Assembly: GCA_023391625.1 (NCBI GenBank)
Contig: JAEWAN010000019.1
Coordinates: 57,637 to 121,636 of the forward strand
DNA from: Bacteroidota bacterium
GTDB taxonomy: Bacteria; Bacteroidota; Bacteroidia; Bacteroidales; Paludibacteraceae
Direction: 5' to 3'
Length of the DNA stretch: 64,000 nt
A model generated the notes under the pieces. It was given only the letters and a program-made list of their open reading frames with translations. It was not told the origin of the DNA and made no database searches. Position numbers and translations under genes: made by a program. Below, piece after piece: positions 27,937 through 37,555 of this stretch; the stretch's first letter is position 1; each line of letters starts with the position of its first letter.

Positions 27937-28524
27937 CTAAAAATATCTCCGAACCTTTTTCTTATAAAGTTCATAGTCTTTTCCAAACACAGAAGGCAGA
28001 TACTGTTCTTCTTCCAGTATCTGAAGATGAAAGCAATAAAGTGTAAGCAGTGTAAATACAATCAGAAAGATATTAGGGTATACCATGCAAGTACCTATAT
28101 ACAACAAATCAAATCCTACAAAAGCAGGATTACGGCTATAACGATATACTCCTCCTGTCACTATCGCCGTTTTCTGTGTAGAATCAATTCCGGCTCTCCA
28201 ACTATCTTTCATCGTCGCTAATGCCGACAGGAAAAAGACAAGTCCCATTACGGCAACTACTATTCCGCCCACTGATACGGAAACAGAAGACTGCCATGAA
28301 CCCAACAAGTCCGCACCGTATAAAATACTTACATATTGCAAAATAAACATCGCTATCGTAAGCAAAGACAAGAGACGTTCTATACGATATGTACGTAACG
28401 GCTTATCGCCCCTACTCAAACGATTGGTAACAATTCCTTTTTTCTTTAGCAAAACTTGTTTTACAAAATAGAATAGATAAAACAAGGTTACAACACCAAT
28501 CAATAAAATCCTGAATAAATCCAT
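27937..28524 (-). CDS. Isoprenylcysteine carboxyl methyltransferase-like membrane protein
   Basis: The 195-residue protein has four or five membrane helices and the ICMT/PEMT signature in the second half: GGVYRYSRNPAFVGFDLLYIGT near residues 125-146, then the C-terminal EEQYLPSVFGKDYELYKKKVRRYF. This family binds S-adenosylmethionine at the membrane and methylates lipid-like or carboxyl substrates. Bacterial substrates are mostly unknown. It stands alone, with gene-free DNA on both sides. Confidence 0.8.
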   Translation of the reverse strand: MDLFRILLIGVVTLFYLFYFVKQVLLKKKGIVTNRLSRGDKPLRTYRIERLLSLLTIAMFILQYVSILYGADLLGSWQSSVSVSVGGIVVAVMGLVFFLSALATMKDSWRAGIDSTQKTAIVTGGVYRYSRNPAFVGFDLLYIGTCMVYPNIFLIVFTLLTLYCFHLQILEEEQYLPSVFGKDYELYKKKVRRYF

Positions 28525-28733
28525 ATTATCTACATAAAATTAGAGCCAATCCGAACAAAGGTACAAAACTAAACAAACAACCCACATAAACGGCAGAACA
28601 TGCAAGACCAAAACAAAAAACAAGGTCTTATCCTTACTTCACCTACCCTCCATAAAAAAATCAAGACTGCCTATAATCAGCAGCCTTGAAAAGAATAAAT
28701 ACATATATAGCATGAGTGTTCATAAGAACCAGA

Positions 28734-29465
28734 TCAGAACAAGAATCCTACAGAAACATGGAATTGATTTCTTTTAAGAGCATTATCTTCTGCATACGTT
28801 CCGGTATAACGGTTAATCAACCCCCAGTCATATCCGCCTTTTACAGTAAGCACATTAAACAATTCCACACCAAGACCTACCCCCATTTCTACATCAAAGC
28901 GGGACTCTTTGCCAGTATCTGCCAAATTATTATTAACAAGAGTCATTATTTCATCAGAAAGGTTATCACTACTTATTTTATTCCGGTAAAAATTGTATTC
29001 AAAATTTCCGCTAACATTACCTATTCCAAATACAGTACCGGAAAGATCTGTCATATTTTTTGAAGACAATCCTAATACCAGGCGAGGACCTCCGTAAACA
29101 AATATTTTTACAATCTTAAATAATGAAAATCCATAAGACAAATGGATAGGAAGGTCAAGATACTGTTCCACCTGCCTGTTATTCAATGTTAAGTCTGTCA
29201 GCAACACATTCATTTTACTTTCATCTGAATGTGACATATAAGAATATCCTAATCCTGAACGAATAGACAGTCCTGCAACAATTTTAGAGTCAGAACTCAA
29301 ACCGATACGGAAACCATTAAACGGGTCACCGGTTGCTTTGTGCCCGCTCATATCTGAATGAAAAGTAGAATTCAAATAACCTGCTTCCAGACCTACTCTT
29401 GCACTTACATTAGCTGTACCAAAAGCTAACAAAACCACTAACGAGAGTATAAAATGTTTCTTCAT
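28734..29465 (-). CDS. Outer-membrane beta-barrel protein
   Basis: The 243-residue protein has a signal peptide (MKKHFILSLVVLLAFGTANVSA) followed by alternating amphipathic strands (GLEAGYLNS, GFRIGLSSDSKIVAGLSIRSGLGYSY, GVGLGVELFNVLTVKGGYDWGL). It ends with FHVSVGFLF, a typical C-terminal aromatic for outer-membrane insertion. It resembles the PorT/OmpW-like small barrels of Bacteroidetes. The function is unknown, and the gene is monocistronic. Confidence 0.8.
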   Translation of the reverse strand: MKKHFILSLVVLLAFGTANVSARVGLEAGYLNSTFHSDMSGHKATGDPFNGFRIGLSSDSKIVAGLSIRSGLGYSYMSHSDESKMNVLLTDLTLNNRQVEQYLDLPIHLSYGFSLFKIVKIFVYGGPRLVLGLSSKNMTDLSGTVFGIGNVSGNFEYNFYRNKISSDNLSDEIMTLVNNNLADTGKESRFDVEMGVGLGVELFNVLTVKGGYDWGLINRYTGTYAEDNALKRNQFHVSVGFLF

Positions 29466-29773
29466 TATCTTTTAATTTTTATGTTATTAAATCAAATTAA
29501 TTATTTTCATTTACAAAAATAGTCACACTTAACCAATTAAATGTTTTCTATATAAGATATTTTATGTTCTAAAAGGGATATAATTACAATTATATGCGCT
29601 TATAAAACCCATATTGTTTAAAATAAAAACAAATATGTATAAAAAATGTTCTCAAAAAAAATATTATTTACCGCTTCCCATATGCAATACGATAAAGGCA
29701 TTGATATCCATAAAGCTTGCTTTTATAGCGAAAAAACAGTATTTTTATGCGGCAAACGTTATTTTATCAAAAG
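29466..29773. other. Divergent intergenic region
   Basis: This AT-rich stretch separates the - strand barrel gene from the + strand PepSY-like gene. Promoters for both should lie here, but I see no clear TTTG / TAnnTTTG pair on either strand and no hairpin. Confidence 0.4.
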
Positions 29774-30220
29774 ATGAAAAAACTCACTACATTATTATGC
29801 TCGCTATCTTTCATCCCGGTTTTTGCCGGAGAAATCAGGGAGTCACAGATTCCGGAAGCAGTAAAAGCCTATGTCTTAAAAAATTATCCGGAAGCCTCAA
29901 ACATAAAATGGGACTTTGATAAAGATGATTTGATATATGAGGCTGACTTCAAAATTAAAACAATGGAATACGAACTGGAAATAACTCCATCCGGAAAGCT
30001 GCATGCCTCCAAAGAAGACATATCGGTATCTGTACTTCCCCGGAAAGTAACTGAATATATCCAGGCTAATTATCCGGATTATATCATCTTAGGAGCAAAC
30101 AAAAACAGGGAACATACCGCCGTTACTTTTGATGTAGGCATTAAAGGAAAAAACAAACAGGGACATATACGGCACTACAATCTCGTTTTCAATGAAAAAG
30201 GAGAATTTATCAGAAGGTAA
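29774..30220 (+). CDS. PepSY-like periplasmic protein
   Basis: I chose the ATG at 29774, which gives a standard signal peptide (MKKLTTLLCSLSFIPVFAGE); the frame extends upstream to 29747 but that would bury the signal. The mature part has two copies of a PepSY-like unit: SQIPEAVKAYVLKNYPEASNIKWDFDKDD-type strand-helix and LPRKVTEYIQANYPDYIILGA. This is the beta-lactamase-inhibitor-like fold common as small secreted proteins in Bacteroidetes. A role in inhibiting a peptidase or sensing envelope stress is only a possibility. Confidence 0.8.
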   Translation: MKKLTTLLCSLSFIPVFAGEIRESQIPEAVKAYVLKNYPEASNIKWDFDKDDLIYEADFKIKTMEYELEITPSGKLHASKEDISVSVLPRKVTEYIQANYPDYIILGANKNREHTAVTFDVGIKGKNKQGHIRHYNLVFNEKGEFIRR

Positions 30221-30282
30221 CACAGATTAAATGTAAAAGGAACATCATTTATTCCGGATTCACATCGTTACGAATATTTATT

Positions 30283-30290
30283 TAATTTTG
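30283..30290 (+). promoter_or_regulatory. -7 box upstream of the response regulator gene
   Basis: TAATTTTG matches TAnnTTTG 23 bases before the ATG. The -33 element is not clear, so the assignment is weak. Confidence 0.35.
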
Positions 30291-30312
30291 CACACATCAT
30301 AATTTTATTCAT

Positions 30313-31644
30313 ATGGGCACATTACTGATAATCGATGATGAACCAATGATCCGGAAATTGCTTTCGCGTATGATGGAGCTGGAAGGATATGAAGTATACC
30401 AAGCTGCAGACCGCCTTTCCGGAATGAGACAACTGGAGCAACGAAAGCCTCAGTTAATCCTATGCGACGTTTTCTTACCTGACGGTAACGGAGTGGAAAT
30501 GGTGAAGGAGATAAAACAAAAATCACCGGAAACCGAAGTTATCTTGCTGACTGCACACGGTAATATTTCCGATGGTGTACAAGCGATTAAAAACGGAGCT
30601 TTTGATTACATCACGAAGGGTGATGATAATAATAAAATCATTCCTATCATAAGCCGGGCGATGACCGAAATACATAAACGCACCCAAACGAAATCCGGTT
30701 CTGTAAAAGGATATTCATTTGACACCATCATAGGCCATTCACCCTGTATACAGCAAACCATAACCTTGGCACGTAAAGTGGCAACCACAGACGTTCCGGT
30801 GTTGCTTACCGGTGAAACAGGAACAGGGAAAGAAGTGTTTGCCCAAGCTATACATAACTACAGTTCACGTAGCAACCAGCCTTTTGTAGCCATTAACTGC
30901 TCTGCATTCAGCAAGGAACTGCTGGAAAGTGAAATATTCGGACATAAAGCCGGAGCTTTTACCGGAGCCACTAAAGACAAAAAAGGATTGTTTGAAGAAG
31001 CTAACCATGGGACTATTTTCCTTGATGAAATAGGTGAAATGGCTTTTGAGCTTCAGGCTAAGCTCCTGCGTGTGCTTGAAACCGGGGAATATATCAAAGT
31101 TGGCAATACCAAACCTACGAAAGTGGACGTAAGAGTTATTTCTGCAACAAACCGTAATCTGAAACAAGAAATCCAAAATAACCATTTCAGGGAAGACCTA
31201 TTTTTCCGCCTATCTGTATTCGACATACATTTACCGGCTCTGCGCGAACACAAAGAGGACATCAAGGAACTGGCAGAAGCTTTCATTCTCCGATTCTGCG
31301 AACGAATGAAAAAATCAGTCAAAGGCCTGACACCGGAATGCCTACGCATTATGCAAACATACAATTGGCCGGGAAATATTCGTGAATTACGTAACGTTAT
31401 AGAAAGGGCACTGATTATCTGCGACGACTATATCACTCCGGAAGACCTGCCTTTAGAAATACAATCTGTTTCAGAAAATCCCAACGACAACCGTAACGAA
31501 TTTGAGCTGGCAGATATGGAGTGCAGGCACATAACCCGTGTTCTACAACACACCGGAGGAAATAAAACAGAAGCAGCCCGACTGTTAAAAATCGGGCTGA
31601 CGACCTTATACCGTAAAATTGAAGAATATAAAATCAACTTTTAA
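30313..31644 (+). CDS. Sigma-54-dependent response regulator (NtrC family)
   Basis: The 443-residue protein has a receiver domain (LLIIDDEPMIRKLL, phosphoacceptor Asp in LCDVFLPDG near residue 53), a sigma-54 AAA+ domain (Walker A GETGTGKE near 167, the sigma-54 contact loop GAFTGA near 214, FLDEIGEM) and a C-terminal Fis-type helix-turn-helix (NKTEAARLLKIGLTTLYRKIEEY). It activates sigma-54 promoters when phosphorylated. It lies 2 kb from the kdp train, which has a -24/-12-type promoter and encodes a histidine kinase but no KdpE, so it is the likely cognate regulator of kdp. A lone regulator with another kinase is the alternative. Confidence 0.93.
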   Translation: MGTLLIIDDEPMIRKLLSRMMELEGYEVYQAADRLSGMRQLEQRKPQLILCDVFLPDGNGVEMVKEIKQKSPETEVILLTAHGNISDGVQAIKNGAFDYITKGDDNNKIIPIISRAMTEIHKRTQTKSGSVKGYSFDTIIGHSPCIQQTITLARKVATTDVPVLLTGETGTGKEVFAQAIHNYSSRSNQPFVAINCSAFSKELLESEIFGHKAGAFTGATKDKKGLFEEANHGTIFLDEIGEMAFELQAKLLRVLETGEYIKVGNTKPTKVDVRVISATNRNLKQEIQNNHFREDLFFRLSVFDIHLPALREHKEDIKELAEAFILRFCERMKKSVKGLTPECLRIMQTYNWPGNIRELRNVIERALIICDDYITPEDLPLEIQSVSENPNDNRNEFELADMECRHITRVLQHTGGNKTEAARLLKIGLTTLYRKIEEYKINF

Positions 31645-31650
31645 TTTAAT

Positions 31651-31687
31651 GAAAGCTGTACCGGCATTATTTGCCATGCACAGCTTC
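31651..31687. terminator. Hairpin between convergent genes
   Basis: GAAAGCTGT and ACAGCTTCC pair around an imperfect inner stem (GGCA/TGCC). It lies 6 bases after the response regulator stop and 30 bases from the end of the convergent gene, so it may serve both. Confidence 0.5.
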
Positions 31688-31717
31688 CATTTATAGAGCC
31701 CTATTCATCCAATAAGA

Positions 31718-33121
31718 TTACACGATAAAAGCATTGCACTGTCCAAGAAATACATGATGGTTTTTCTCACGAACAAAGGCCGTATTTAGAAAAGCATCCG
31801 AAAAAATACACAAAACTTCTTCTCTCTCTTTTTCACGGACAACTAAAGATACACTGTTATCATCGCTTCCGTAAGAAATCATCAGTATCGGAATATCTTT
31901 CAATAAACTGATAACTTTTCCCTCAACATCAGATTTATCATCTCCAAAGTGTCCCAGCACACAAACCACAGCCACATTATCTTCCATCACAACTTCCGCA
32001 AAATAGGACAGTTCCTTACGGATCAACCTAAAAGTATCCATACTCAGTTCCACCGCCATAGAGATATTGGCACTGGACGAAGTCATAGCATAAACAGGAA
32101 CTTTGTACTTGGAAAACACGGACAACGATCTTTCTAAAAACTGAAAAGGAGGTATCACTCCCAATGAATGAAGACAAACATAATCGACACCTTTTCTTGC
32201 CACCACTCCTTTAACATCATGGTTTACCTGACTATGACCTATGCGAATTGATTTCTCAGACCAGGTTTCACTATCAACCAAACGGATTGTTACACCATTC
32301 TGTGACGCCAATTTAATACATTCCAGAGATATCAGTCGAATCCCCGCACTTATAAAACTTTCAGCTTCCTCATAACTCAAGGAATAAGCATTATTACGAC
32401 ATAAAGTATACACACCTTTTAGAGGCGAACAAAGTATCAGTTCACCGGCATGAAAAGCCATTGCAATATACAAAGCATAAAGGTCAGTACAAGTCTTAGA
32501 AAAGTAAGCTGTTTCTCCGTACACATCTTTACACAAACATGACTGTATTACATATACCTGGGCTTCAACTAAACCTGTAAGCATCTCAACCTGTGAAGCA
32601 ACGGTTTCCATATCCGGTTTCCGACCACTCTCCAGGCACATAAATTCCGATGAATCCAGCAAAGCCGCATCCACTCCCCTATCCTTCAAATAAAAAGCAA
32701 CCAAAATAGATGAAATATATTCTCCTGAAGCCAGAATTTTCCGGTCTCCTAACAAATCATATGCACCATCAGTCATTTTAAGAATTCCATTTAAACGCAA
32801 TTCTATACTTTCCTGCGCCATCCGGCAAATATCAGTATCTGTAATTAAACCCGAGACAAAGTCCATGCATTTGTTTCTCAGTTCATCAATCAGATAGCGG
32901 GCATTTTCATATTTCATATGGAATAAAGAAAGCGATATATCTTGCAAAGTTTCCTTTATCCATTCAAATGAAGGTACAATAACCACCTTGGGGTTTTCTT
33001 CACAGACCAAATCTGTCAGATTCTTAACATCTTCCTGTGTAACGCTTGTTCCTAAACTACAAACTTTCATTTTTATTTTACTTTTTATATATTCTTTCTT
33101 TTCTGTATAATAATCTTTCAT
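31718..33121 (-). CDS. Degenerate aspartokinase homologue, probably non-catalytic
   Basis: The 467-residue protein follows the aspartokinase layout: an N-terminal strand SLGTSVT where active enzymes have KFGGTS, GEYISSILVAFYLKDRGVDAALLDS near residues 133-157, LKGVYTLC, the helix AYSLSYEEAESFISAGIRLI, and C-terminal ACT-like repeats (VYAMTSSSANISMAVE, ILMISYGSDDNSVSLVV). The catalytic lysine of KFGGTS and the GRGGSD-type substrate loop (here SKTCTDLYAL) are lost. It diverges from the kdp train. The start could instead be the ATG at 33070 (MKVCSLGTSV), matching the family N-terminus better. A regulatory ligand-binding role is inference. Confidence 0.75.
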   Translation of the reverse strand: MKDYYTEKKEYIKSKIKMKVCSLGTSVTQEDVKNLTDLVCEENPKVVIVPSFEWIKETLQDISLSLFHMKYENARYLIDELRNKCMDFVSGLITDTDICRMAQESIELRLNGILKMTDGAYDLLGDRKILASGEYISSILVAFYLKDRGVDAALLDSSEFMCLESGRKPDMETVASQVEMLTGLVEAQVYVIQSCLCKDVYGETAYFSKTCTDLYALYIAMAFHAGELILCSPLKGVYTLCRNNAYSLSYEEAESFISAGIRLISLECIKLASQNGVTIRLVDSETWSEKSIRIGHSQVNHDVKGVVARKGVDYVCLHSLGVIPPFQFLERSLSVFSKYKVPVYAMTSSSANISMAVELSMDTFRLIRKELSYFAEVVMEDNVAVVCVLGHFGDDKSDVEGKVISLLKDIPILMISYGSDDNSVSLVVREKEREEVLCIFSDAFLNTAFVREKNHHVFLGQCNAFIV

Positions 33122-33565
33122 TTTGGTATAGTTTTTTTCAAAATAGAAAACACGTTTTGCTTAACACAAACAAATAAAATCCTATTTATCAAGCAAATAA
33201 AAGAAAATTCAAACAACTGGACTTCTCTCTGTTTTTTGCAATACATATAACAGGCCAAAACTTTGCCACAATACACTATCCACACTTCATACCGGACAAA
33301 ATAATTTATTTTCCAATATTTTTTCTCCTCTCTGCATTTTATGAAATCATCTGTTCTATTTCACCACCTTTCAACCCTTCATTTTTTCAAATCAGGAAAC
33401 CAACCCTTCCAAAATGAAAAGGTTTACTTTTTACCGAACCATCCACACAACAACATAAATCATTGACAAACAAATAAATACACACAACACATTGCACTTT
33501 GGCACGGTATTGGTGTTATGCGGAACGGAAAACTTAAAAAAACTAACTTTTAAAAAAGAAACATT
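33122..33565. other. Divergent promoter region in front of the kdp train
   Basis: No gene is visible in this AT-rich stretch between the aspartokinase-like gene and the kdp genes. Its main feature is the -24/-12-type promoter at 33500-33515. I saw no hairpin of note. Confidence 0.5.
33500..33515 (+). promoter_or_regulatory. Near-consensus sigma-54 (-24/-12) promoter of the kdp train
   Basis: TGGCACG at 33500-33506 is a perfect -24 block; four bases later TGGT stands where TTGC is expected, so the spacing is right and the -12 block has two mismatches. It is 50 bases upstream of the first small gene, and a sigma-54-dependent response regulator is encoded 2 kb away. Confidence 0.65.
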
Positions 33566-33664
33566 ATGGATTTAATTTCAATCGGATTTTTAGTTTGCAT
33601 GCTAAGCGGTATAGCCTGCTTTGCACTTTTCTTCAAATGCATAGATTGGTTTGAAAAAATTTAA
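33566..33664 (+). CDS. Small membrane peptide upstream of kdpF (32 residues)
   Basis: The frame encodes one hydrophobic helix (LISIGFLVCMLSGIACFALFF) followed by KCIDWFEKI and a stop. It is the first gene after the sigma-54 promoter and is followed after 18 bases by kdpF. It does not resemble KdpF itself. I infer that it is a real gene from its position, start context and single helix, possibly a Kdp-associated subunit or regulator. Confidence 0.6.
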   Translation: MDLISIGFLVCMLSGIACFALFFKCIDWFEKI

Positions 33665-33682
33665 AGTAAAGGAGATGTGATT

Positions 33683-33763
33683 ATGTACACAGCATTATTT
33701 GTAATTGGTATTATCATGTTCGGTTATTTAATGTATGTACTCGTTAAACCGGATAAGTTTTAA
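33683..33763 (+). CDS. kdpF: KdpF-like subunit of the potassium-transporting ATPase (26 residues)
   Basis: The peptide is a single membrane helix ending GYLMYVLVKPDKF, which matches the typical KdpF ending (GYL.YAL..PE.F). KdpF stabilises the KdpABC complex in the inner membrane. An unusually strong Shine-Dalgarno site, AAAGGAGATG, lies just upstream of the ATG, which is rare in this genome. kdpA starts 18 bases after its stop. Confidence 0.8.
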   Translation: MYTALFVIGIIMFGYLMYVLVKPDKF

Positions 33764-33781
33764 ACGTATAAAGAAAGTGTT

Positions 33782-35488
33782 ATGAATACAGAAATTTTAG
33801 GTGTAATTGCGCAGATTGTTCTCTTGGTAGTATTAAGCTACCCACTGGGAAAATACATAGCAAAAGTATATAAAGGAGAAAAAACCTGGATGGACTTTAT
33901 GAAACCCGTTGAAGGGTTAATGTTCCATTTGTCGGGTATTAATCCGGAAGAAGAAATGAACTGGAAACAGTTTTTACGGGCCTTGCTTACTGTAAACCTA
34001 TTCTGGTTTGTATGGGGTATGGTATTACTTGTTTGCCAGGGGTATCTGCCACTCAACCCGGACGGCAATCTCGGACAGACAGCTCACCAGGCATTCAACA
34101 CCTGTATTTCATTCATGGTTAACTGTAACCTGCAACATTACAGCGGTGAAAGCGGATTGACCTACTTCACCCAACTATTTGTAATCATGTTGTTCCAGTT
34201 CATCACCGCAGCTACCGGTATGGCAGCCATGGCTGGTATTATGAAAGCACTGAGTGCAAAAACAACCAAAACAATCGGTAATTTCTGGAAATATCTGGTG
34301 TTAAGCTGCACACGTATTTTATTGCCGTTATCTTTAGTTGTCGGTTTCATCCTGATTACCCAGGGGACTCCAATGGGATTTGACGGAAAAATGGAAGTTA
34401 CCACTATGGAAGGAACAACACAATATATATCACAAGGACCTACGGCAGCTATTGTTCCTATTAAACAATTAGGTACCAATGGTGGAGGTTATTTCGGTGT
34501 AAACTCCTCTCATCCTTTGGAAAACCCGACCTACCTTTCCAACATAGCAGAATGCTGGTCTATCCTGATCATTCCTATGGCAATGGCCTTTGCTTTCGGA
34601 TTCTATCTAAAACGCAAGAAATTAGGATATAGCATCTACGGTGTAATGTTGTTTGCATTTCTGGTAGGCGTATGTATAAACGTATATCAGGAAATGAACG
34701 GTAACCCTCGTATTGAAGCAATGGGCATTGCTCAGGAAAACGGAGCCATGGAAGGAAAAGAAATTCGTTTAGGAGCTGGCGCCACCGGTTTATGGAGTAT
34801 AGTAACCACCGTTACATCCAATGGTTCCGTAAACGGTATGCACGATTCAACCATGCCGCTTTCCGGTATGATGGAAATGCTGAACATGCAAATCAACACC
34901 TGGTTTGGTGGCGTAGGCGTGGGATGGATGAACTACTTTACATTTATCATTATAGCTGTATTTATCAGTGGATTGATGGTAGGACGTACCCCTGAGTTTC
35001 TTTGCCATAAAGTAGAAGCCCGCGAAATGAAAATAGCTTCTATCGTCGCGTTGCTACATCCGTTTGTAATTCTGGTCGGCACCGCTTTGGCATGTTACCT
35101 GTATGTTCACGCACCGGGCTTTGTGGCCAATGAAGGAGGATGGCTGAACAACCCAGGATTCCACGGATTGGGAGAAATGCTCTATGAATATACCTCCTGT
35201 GCTGCGAACAACGGATCCGGTTTTGAAGGCCTTGGCGACAACACCTGGTTCTGGAACTACTCCTGCGGTATTGTCCTCATATTAAGCCGGTTCATTCCGA
35301 TCGTCGGTCAAGTGGCAATCGCCGGTTTACTGGCACAGAAAAAATATATTCCAGAAAGTGCAGGTACACTAAAGACAGACACAGTTACATTCGGTGTAAT
35401 GACATTTGCTGTCATCTTCATTGTTGCTGCTTTGTCATTCTTCCCTGTACAAGCATTAAGTACAATTGCAGAACATTTTAGTCTATAA
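33782..35488 (+). CDS. kdpA: Potassium-transporting ATPase, potassium-binding subunit
   Basis: This 568-residue inner-membrane protein is the channel-like subunit of the high-affinity K+ pump. The four selectivity-filter regions are visible, including NCNLQHY near residue 115, TNGGGYFGVNSSHP near 230, TTVTSNGSVN near 340 and CAANNGSGFEGL near 474. The length is normal. It is followed after 18 bases by kdpB. Confidence 0.96.
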   Translation: MNTEILGVIAQIVLLVVLSYPLGKYIAKVYKGEKTWMDFMKPVEGLMFHLSGINPEEEMNWKQFLRALLTVNLFWFVWGMVLLVCQGYLPLNPDGNLGQTAHQAFNTCISFMVNCNLQHYSGESGLTYFTQLFVIMLFQFITAATGMAAMAGIMKALSAKTTKTIGNFWKYLVLSCTRILLPLSLVVGFILITQGTPMGFDGKMEVTTMEGTTQYISQGPTAAIVPIKQLGTNGGGYFGVNSSHPLENPTYLSNIAECWSILIIPMAMAFAFGFYLKRKKLGYSIYGVMLFAFLVGVCINVYQEMNGNPRIEAMGIAQENGAMEGKEIRLGAGATGLWSIVTTVTSNGSVNGMHDSTMPLSGMMEMLNMQINTWFGGVGVGWMNYFTFIIIAVFISGLMVGRTPEFLCHKVEAREMKIASIVALLHPFVILVGTALACYLYVHAPGFVANEGGWLNNPGFHGLGEMLYEYTSCAANNGSGFEGLGDNTWFWNYSCGIVLILSRFIPIVGQVAIAGLLAQKKYIPESAGTLKTDTVTFGVMTFAVIFIVAALSFFPVQALSTIAEHFSL

Positions 35489-35506
35489 AAGAAATTAAAA
35501 AAAGAT

Positions 35507-37540
35507 ATGAAAAAAGATAGTCGTGCTTCTCTGTTTCAGAAGGAGCAAGTGATAGAAAGCCTAAAACAATCATTTGTTAAGCTGAATCCTAAAGTGATGG
35601 TAAAAAACCCGATCATGTTTACCGTAGAAGTATCTACCGTAGTCATGCTTCTCGTTACCATTTACTCTGCATTCAGCCCGGCACAAGGTTCGTTCATATA
35701 CAACCTGTTGGTATTCGTCATTCTGCTATTGACGTTGATATTCGCCAATTTTGCAGAAGCTATTGCAGAAGCCCGTGGAAAAGCCCAGGCAGACAGCTTG
35801 CGTAAAACAAGGGAAGAAACTCCCGCCAAATTAATTGTCGGTGACAGTATAAAAACCGTAAGCAGTTCCCAACTGAAAAAAGGAGATATTTTTGAATGTG
35901 AAGCCGGTGACATCATCCCTGCCGATGGCGAAATAATAGAAGGATTAGCTTCTATCGACGAGAGTGCCATTACAGGAGAATCTGCTCCGGTTATTCGTGA
36001 AGCCGGCGGTGATAAAAGTTCTGTGACCGGTGGCACAAAAGTACTGTCCGACCACATAAAAGTAAAAGTAACCAGCCAGCCGGGTGAAAGCTTCCTGGAC
36101 AAAATGATCGCATTGGTAGAAGGCGCTAGCCGCCAGAAAACTCCAAATGAAATTGCACTGACCATTTTACTGGCTGTATTCACACTGGTATTCCTTATCG
36201 TATGTATTACGTTGAAACCTTTTGCTGATTATTCTAACACCGTAATCACCATTGCAGCATTCATTTCCTTGTTTGTCTGTCTGATCCCGACAACCATCGG
36301 AGGCTTGCTTTCTGCAATAGGTATTGCCGGAATGGACCGTGCATTACGTGCCAACGTAATAACAAAATCAGGAAAAGCCGTAGAAACCGCCGGCGACATT
36401 GACACTCTATTGCTTGATAAAACCGGAACCATCACAATAGGTAACCGTAAAGCGACTGAGTTCTACCCGGTAACAGGACTTGACAAACACGCTTTTGTTG
36501 AAGCTTGCCTGATGTCCTCCGTATCAGATGACACCCCGGAAGGAAAGTCAATCATCGAACTGGGACGTGAAATGGGTGTGCGTATGCGTACACTGAACAC
36601 AGAAGGAGCACACATGATTAAGTTTACAGCTGAAACCAAATGTTCAGGTATTAACTTAAAAGACGGAACGGAAATCAGAAAAGGTGCTTTCGATGCAATC
36701 CGTCAGATTATACTGAATGCAGGAAACCAGTTTCCTAAAGAAACGGAAGATATTATTGAAAAAATAACCAGCAACGGCGGAACGCCGCTGGTAGTAAGTA
36801 TTAATAAGAAAGTAGCCGGTGTCATTGAACTGCAAGACATTATCAAACCGGGAATTGATGAACGTTTCAAACGCTTACGTAAAATGGGCGTGAAAACAGT
36901 AATGGTTACCGGCGACAACCCGCTTACTGCCAAATATATTGCAGAGAAAGCCGGTGTTGACGATTTTATTGCCGAAGCCAAACCGGAAGATAAAATGAAC
37001 TACATCAAAAAAGAACAAGCTGCCGGAAAACTGGTTGCCATGATGGGCGATGGAACCAACGATGCTCCTGCCCTGGCACAAGCTAATGTCGGAGTAGCAA
37101 TGAACAGCGGTACTCAGGCCGCCAAAGAAGCCGGAAATATGGTAGACCTTGATAATGACCCGACTAAACTGATAGAGATCGTAGAAATAGGAAAACAATT
37201 GCTGATGACACGTGGTACATTAACCACTTTCTCAATTGCCAATGACATTGCCAAATACTTTGCCATTGTACCGGCTCTGTTCATGCTATCTATACCTGAA
37301 CTCAGCGCATTGAACATCATGAACCTGCATAGTCCGGAAAGCGCAATTCTTTCTGCAATTATTTTCAATGCAATCATCATTCCTATTCTGATACCACTGG
37401 CCCTGAAAGGGGTTGCTTACAAACCAATAGGTGCAAGCGCACTGCTTCGCCGGAACTTACTTATTTACGGTTTAGGCGGTATTGTAGCTCCATTTATCGG
37501 TATTAAGCTCATTGATTTATTAGTAGGATTATTCTTTTAA
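35507..37540 (+). CDS. kdpB: Potassium-transporting ATPase, ATP-binding subunit
   Basis: This P-type ATPase subunit of 677 residues energises K+ import. It contains the actuator motif TGES near residue 155, the phosphorylation motif DKTGT near 303, MVTGDN near 463, and the hinge motif GDGTNDAPAL near 514. The TGES serine, which is an inhibitory phosphorylation site in Escherichia coli KdpB, is retained. It is 15 bases upstream of kdpC. Confidence 0.97.
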   Translation: MKKDSRASLFQKEQVIESLKQSFVKLNPKVMVKNPIMFTVEVSTVVMLLVTIYSAFSPAQGSFIYNLLVFVILLLTLIFANFAEAIAEARGKAQADSLRKTREETPAKLIVGDSIKTVSSSQLKKGDIFECEAGDIIPADGEIIEGLASIDESAITGESAPVIREAGGDKSSVTGGTKVLSDHIKVKVTSQPGESFLDKMIALVEGASRQKTPNEIALTILLAVFTLVFLIVCITLKPFADYSNTVITIAAFISLFVCLIPTTIGGLLSAIGIAGMDRALRANVITKSGKAVETAGDIDTLLLDKTGTITIGNRKATEFYPVTGLDKHAFVEACLMSSVSDDTPEGKSIIELGREMGVRMRTLNTEGAHMIKFTAETKCSGINLKDGTEIRKGAFDAIRQIILNAGNQFPKETEDIIEKITSNGGTPLVVSINKKVAGVIELQDIIKPGIDERFKRLRKMGVKTVMVTGDNPLTAKYIAEKAGVDDFIAEAKPEDKMNYIKKEQAAGKLVAMMGDGTNDAPALAQANVGVAMNSGTQAAKEAGNMVDLDNDPTKLIEIVEIGKQLLMTRGTLTTFSIANDIAKYFAIVPALFMLSIPELSALNIMNLHSPESAILSAIIFNAIIIPILIPLALKGVAYKPIGASALLRRNLLIYGLGGIVAPFIGIKLIDLLVGLFF

Positions 37541-37555
37541 TTAAACGAATTTGTT

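Noticed and set aside
35662..36183. A 173-codon - strand frame opposite kdpB.
   Set aside because: It overlaps the strongly conserved kdpB coding sequence and has no recognisable features.
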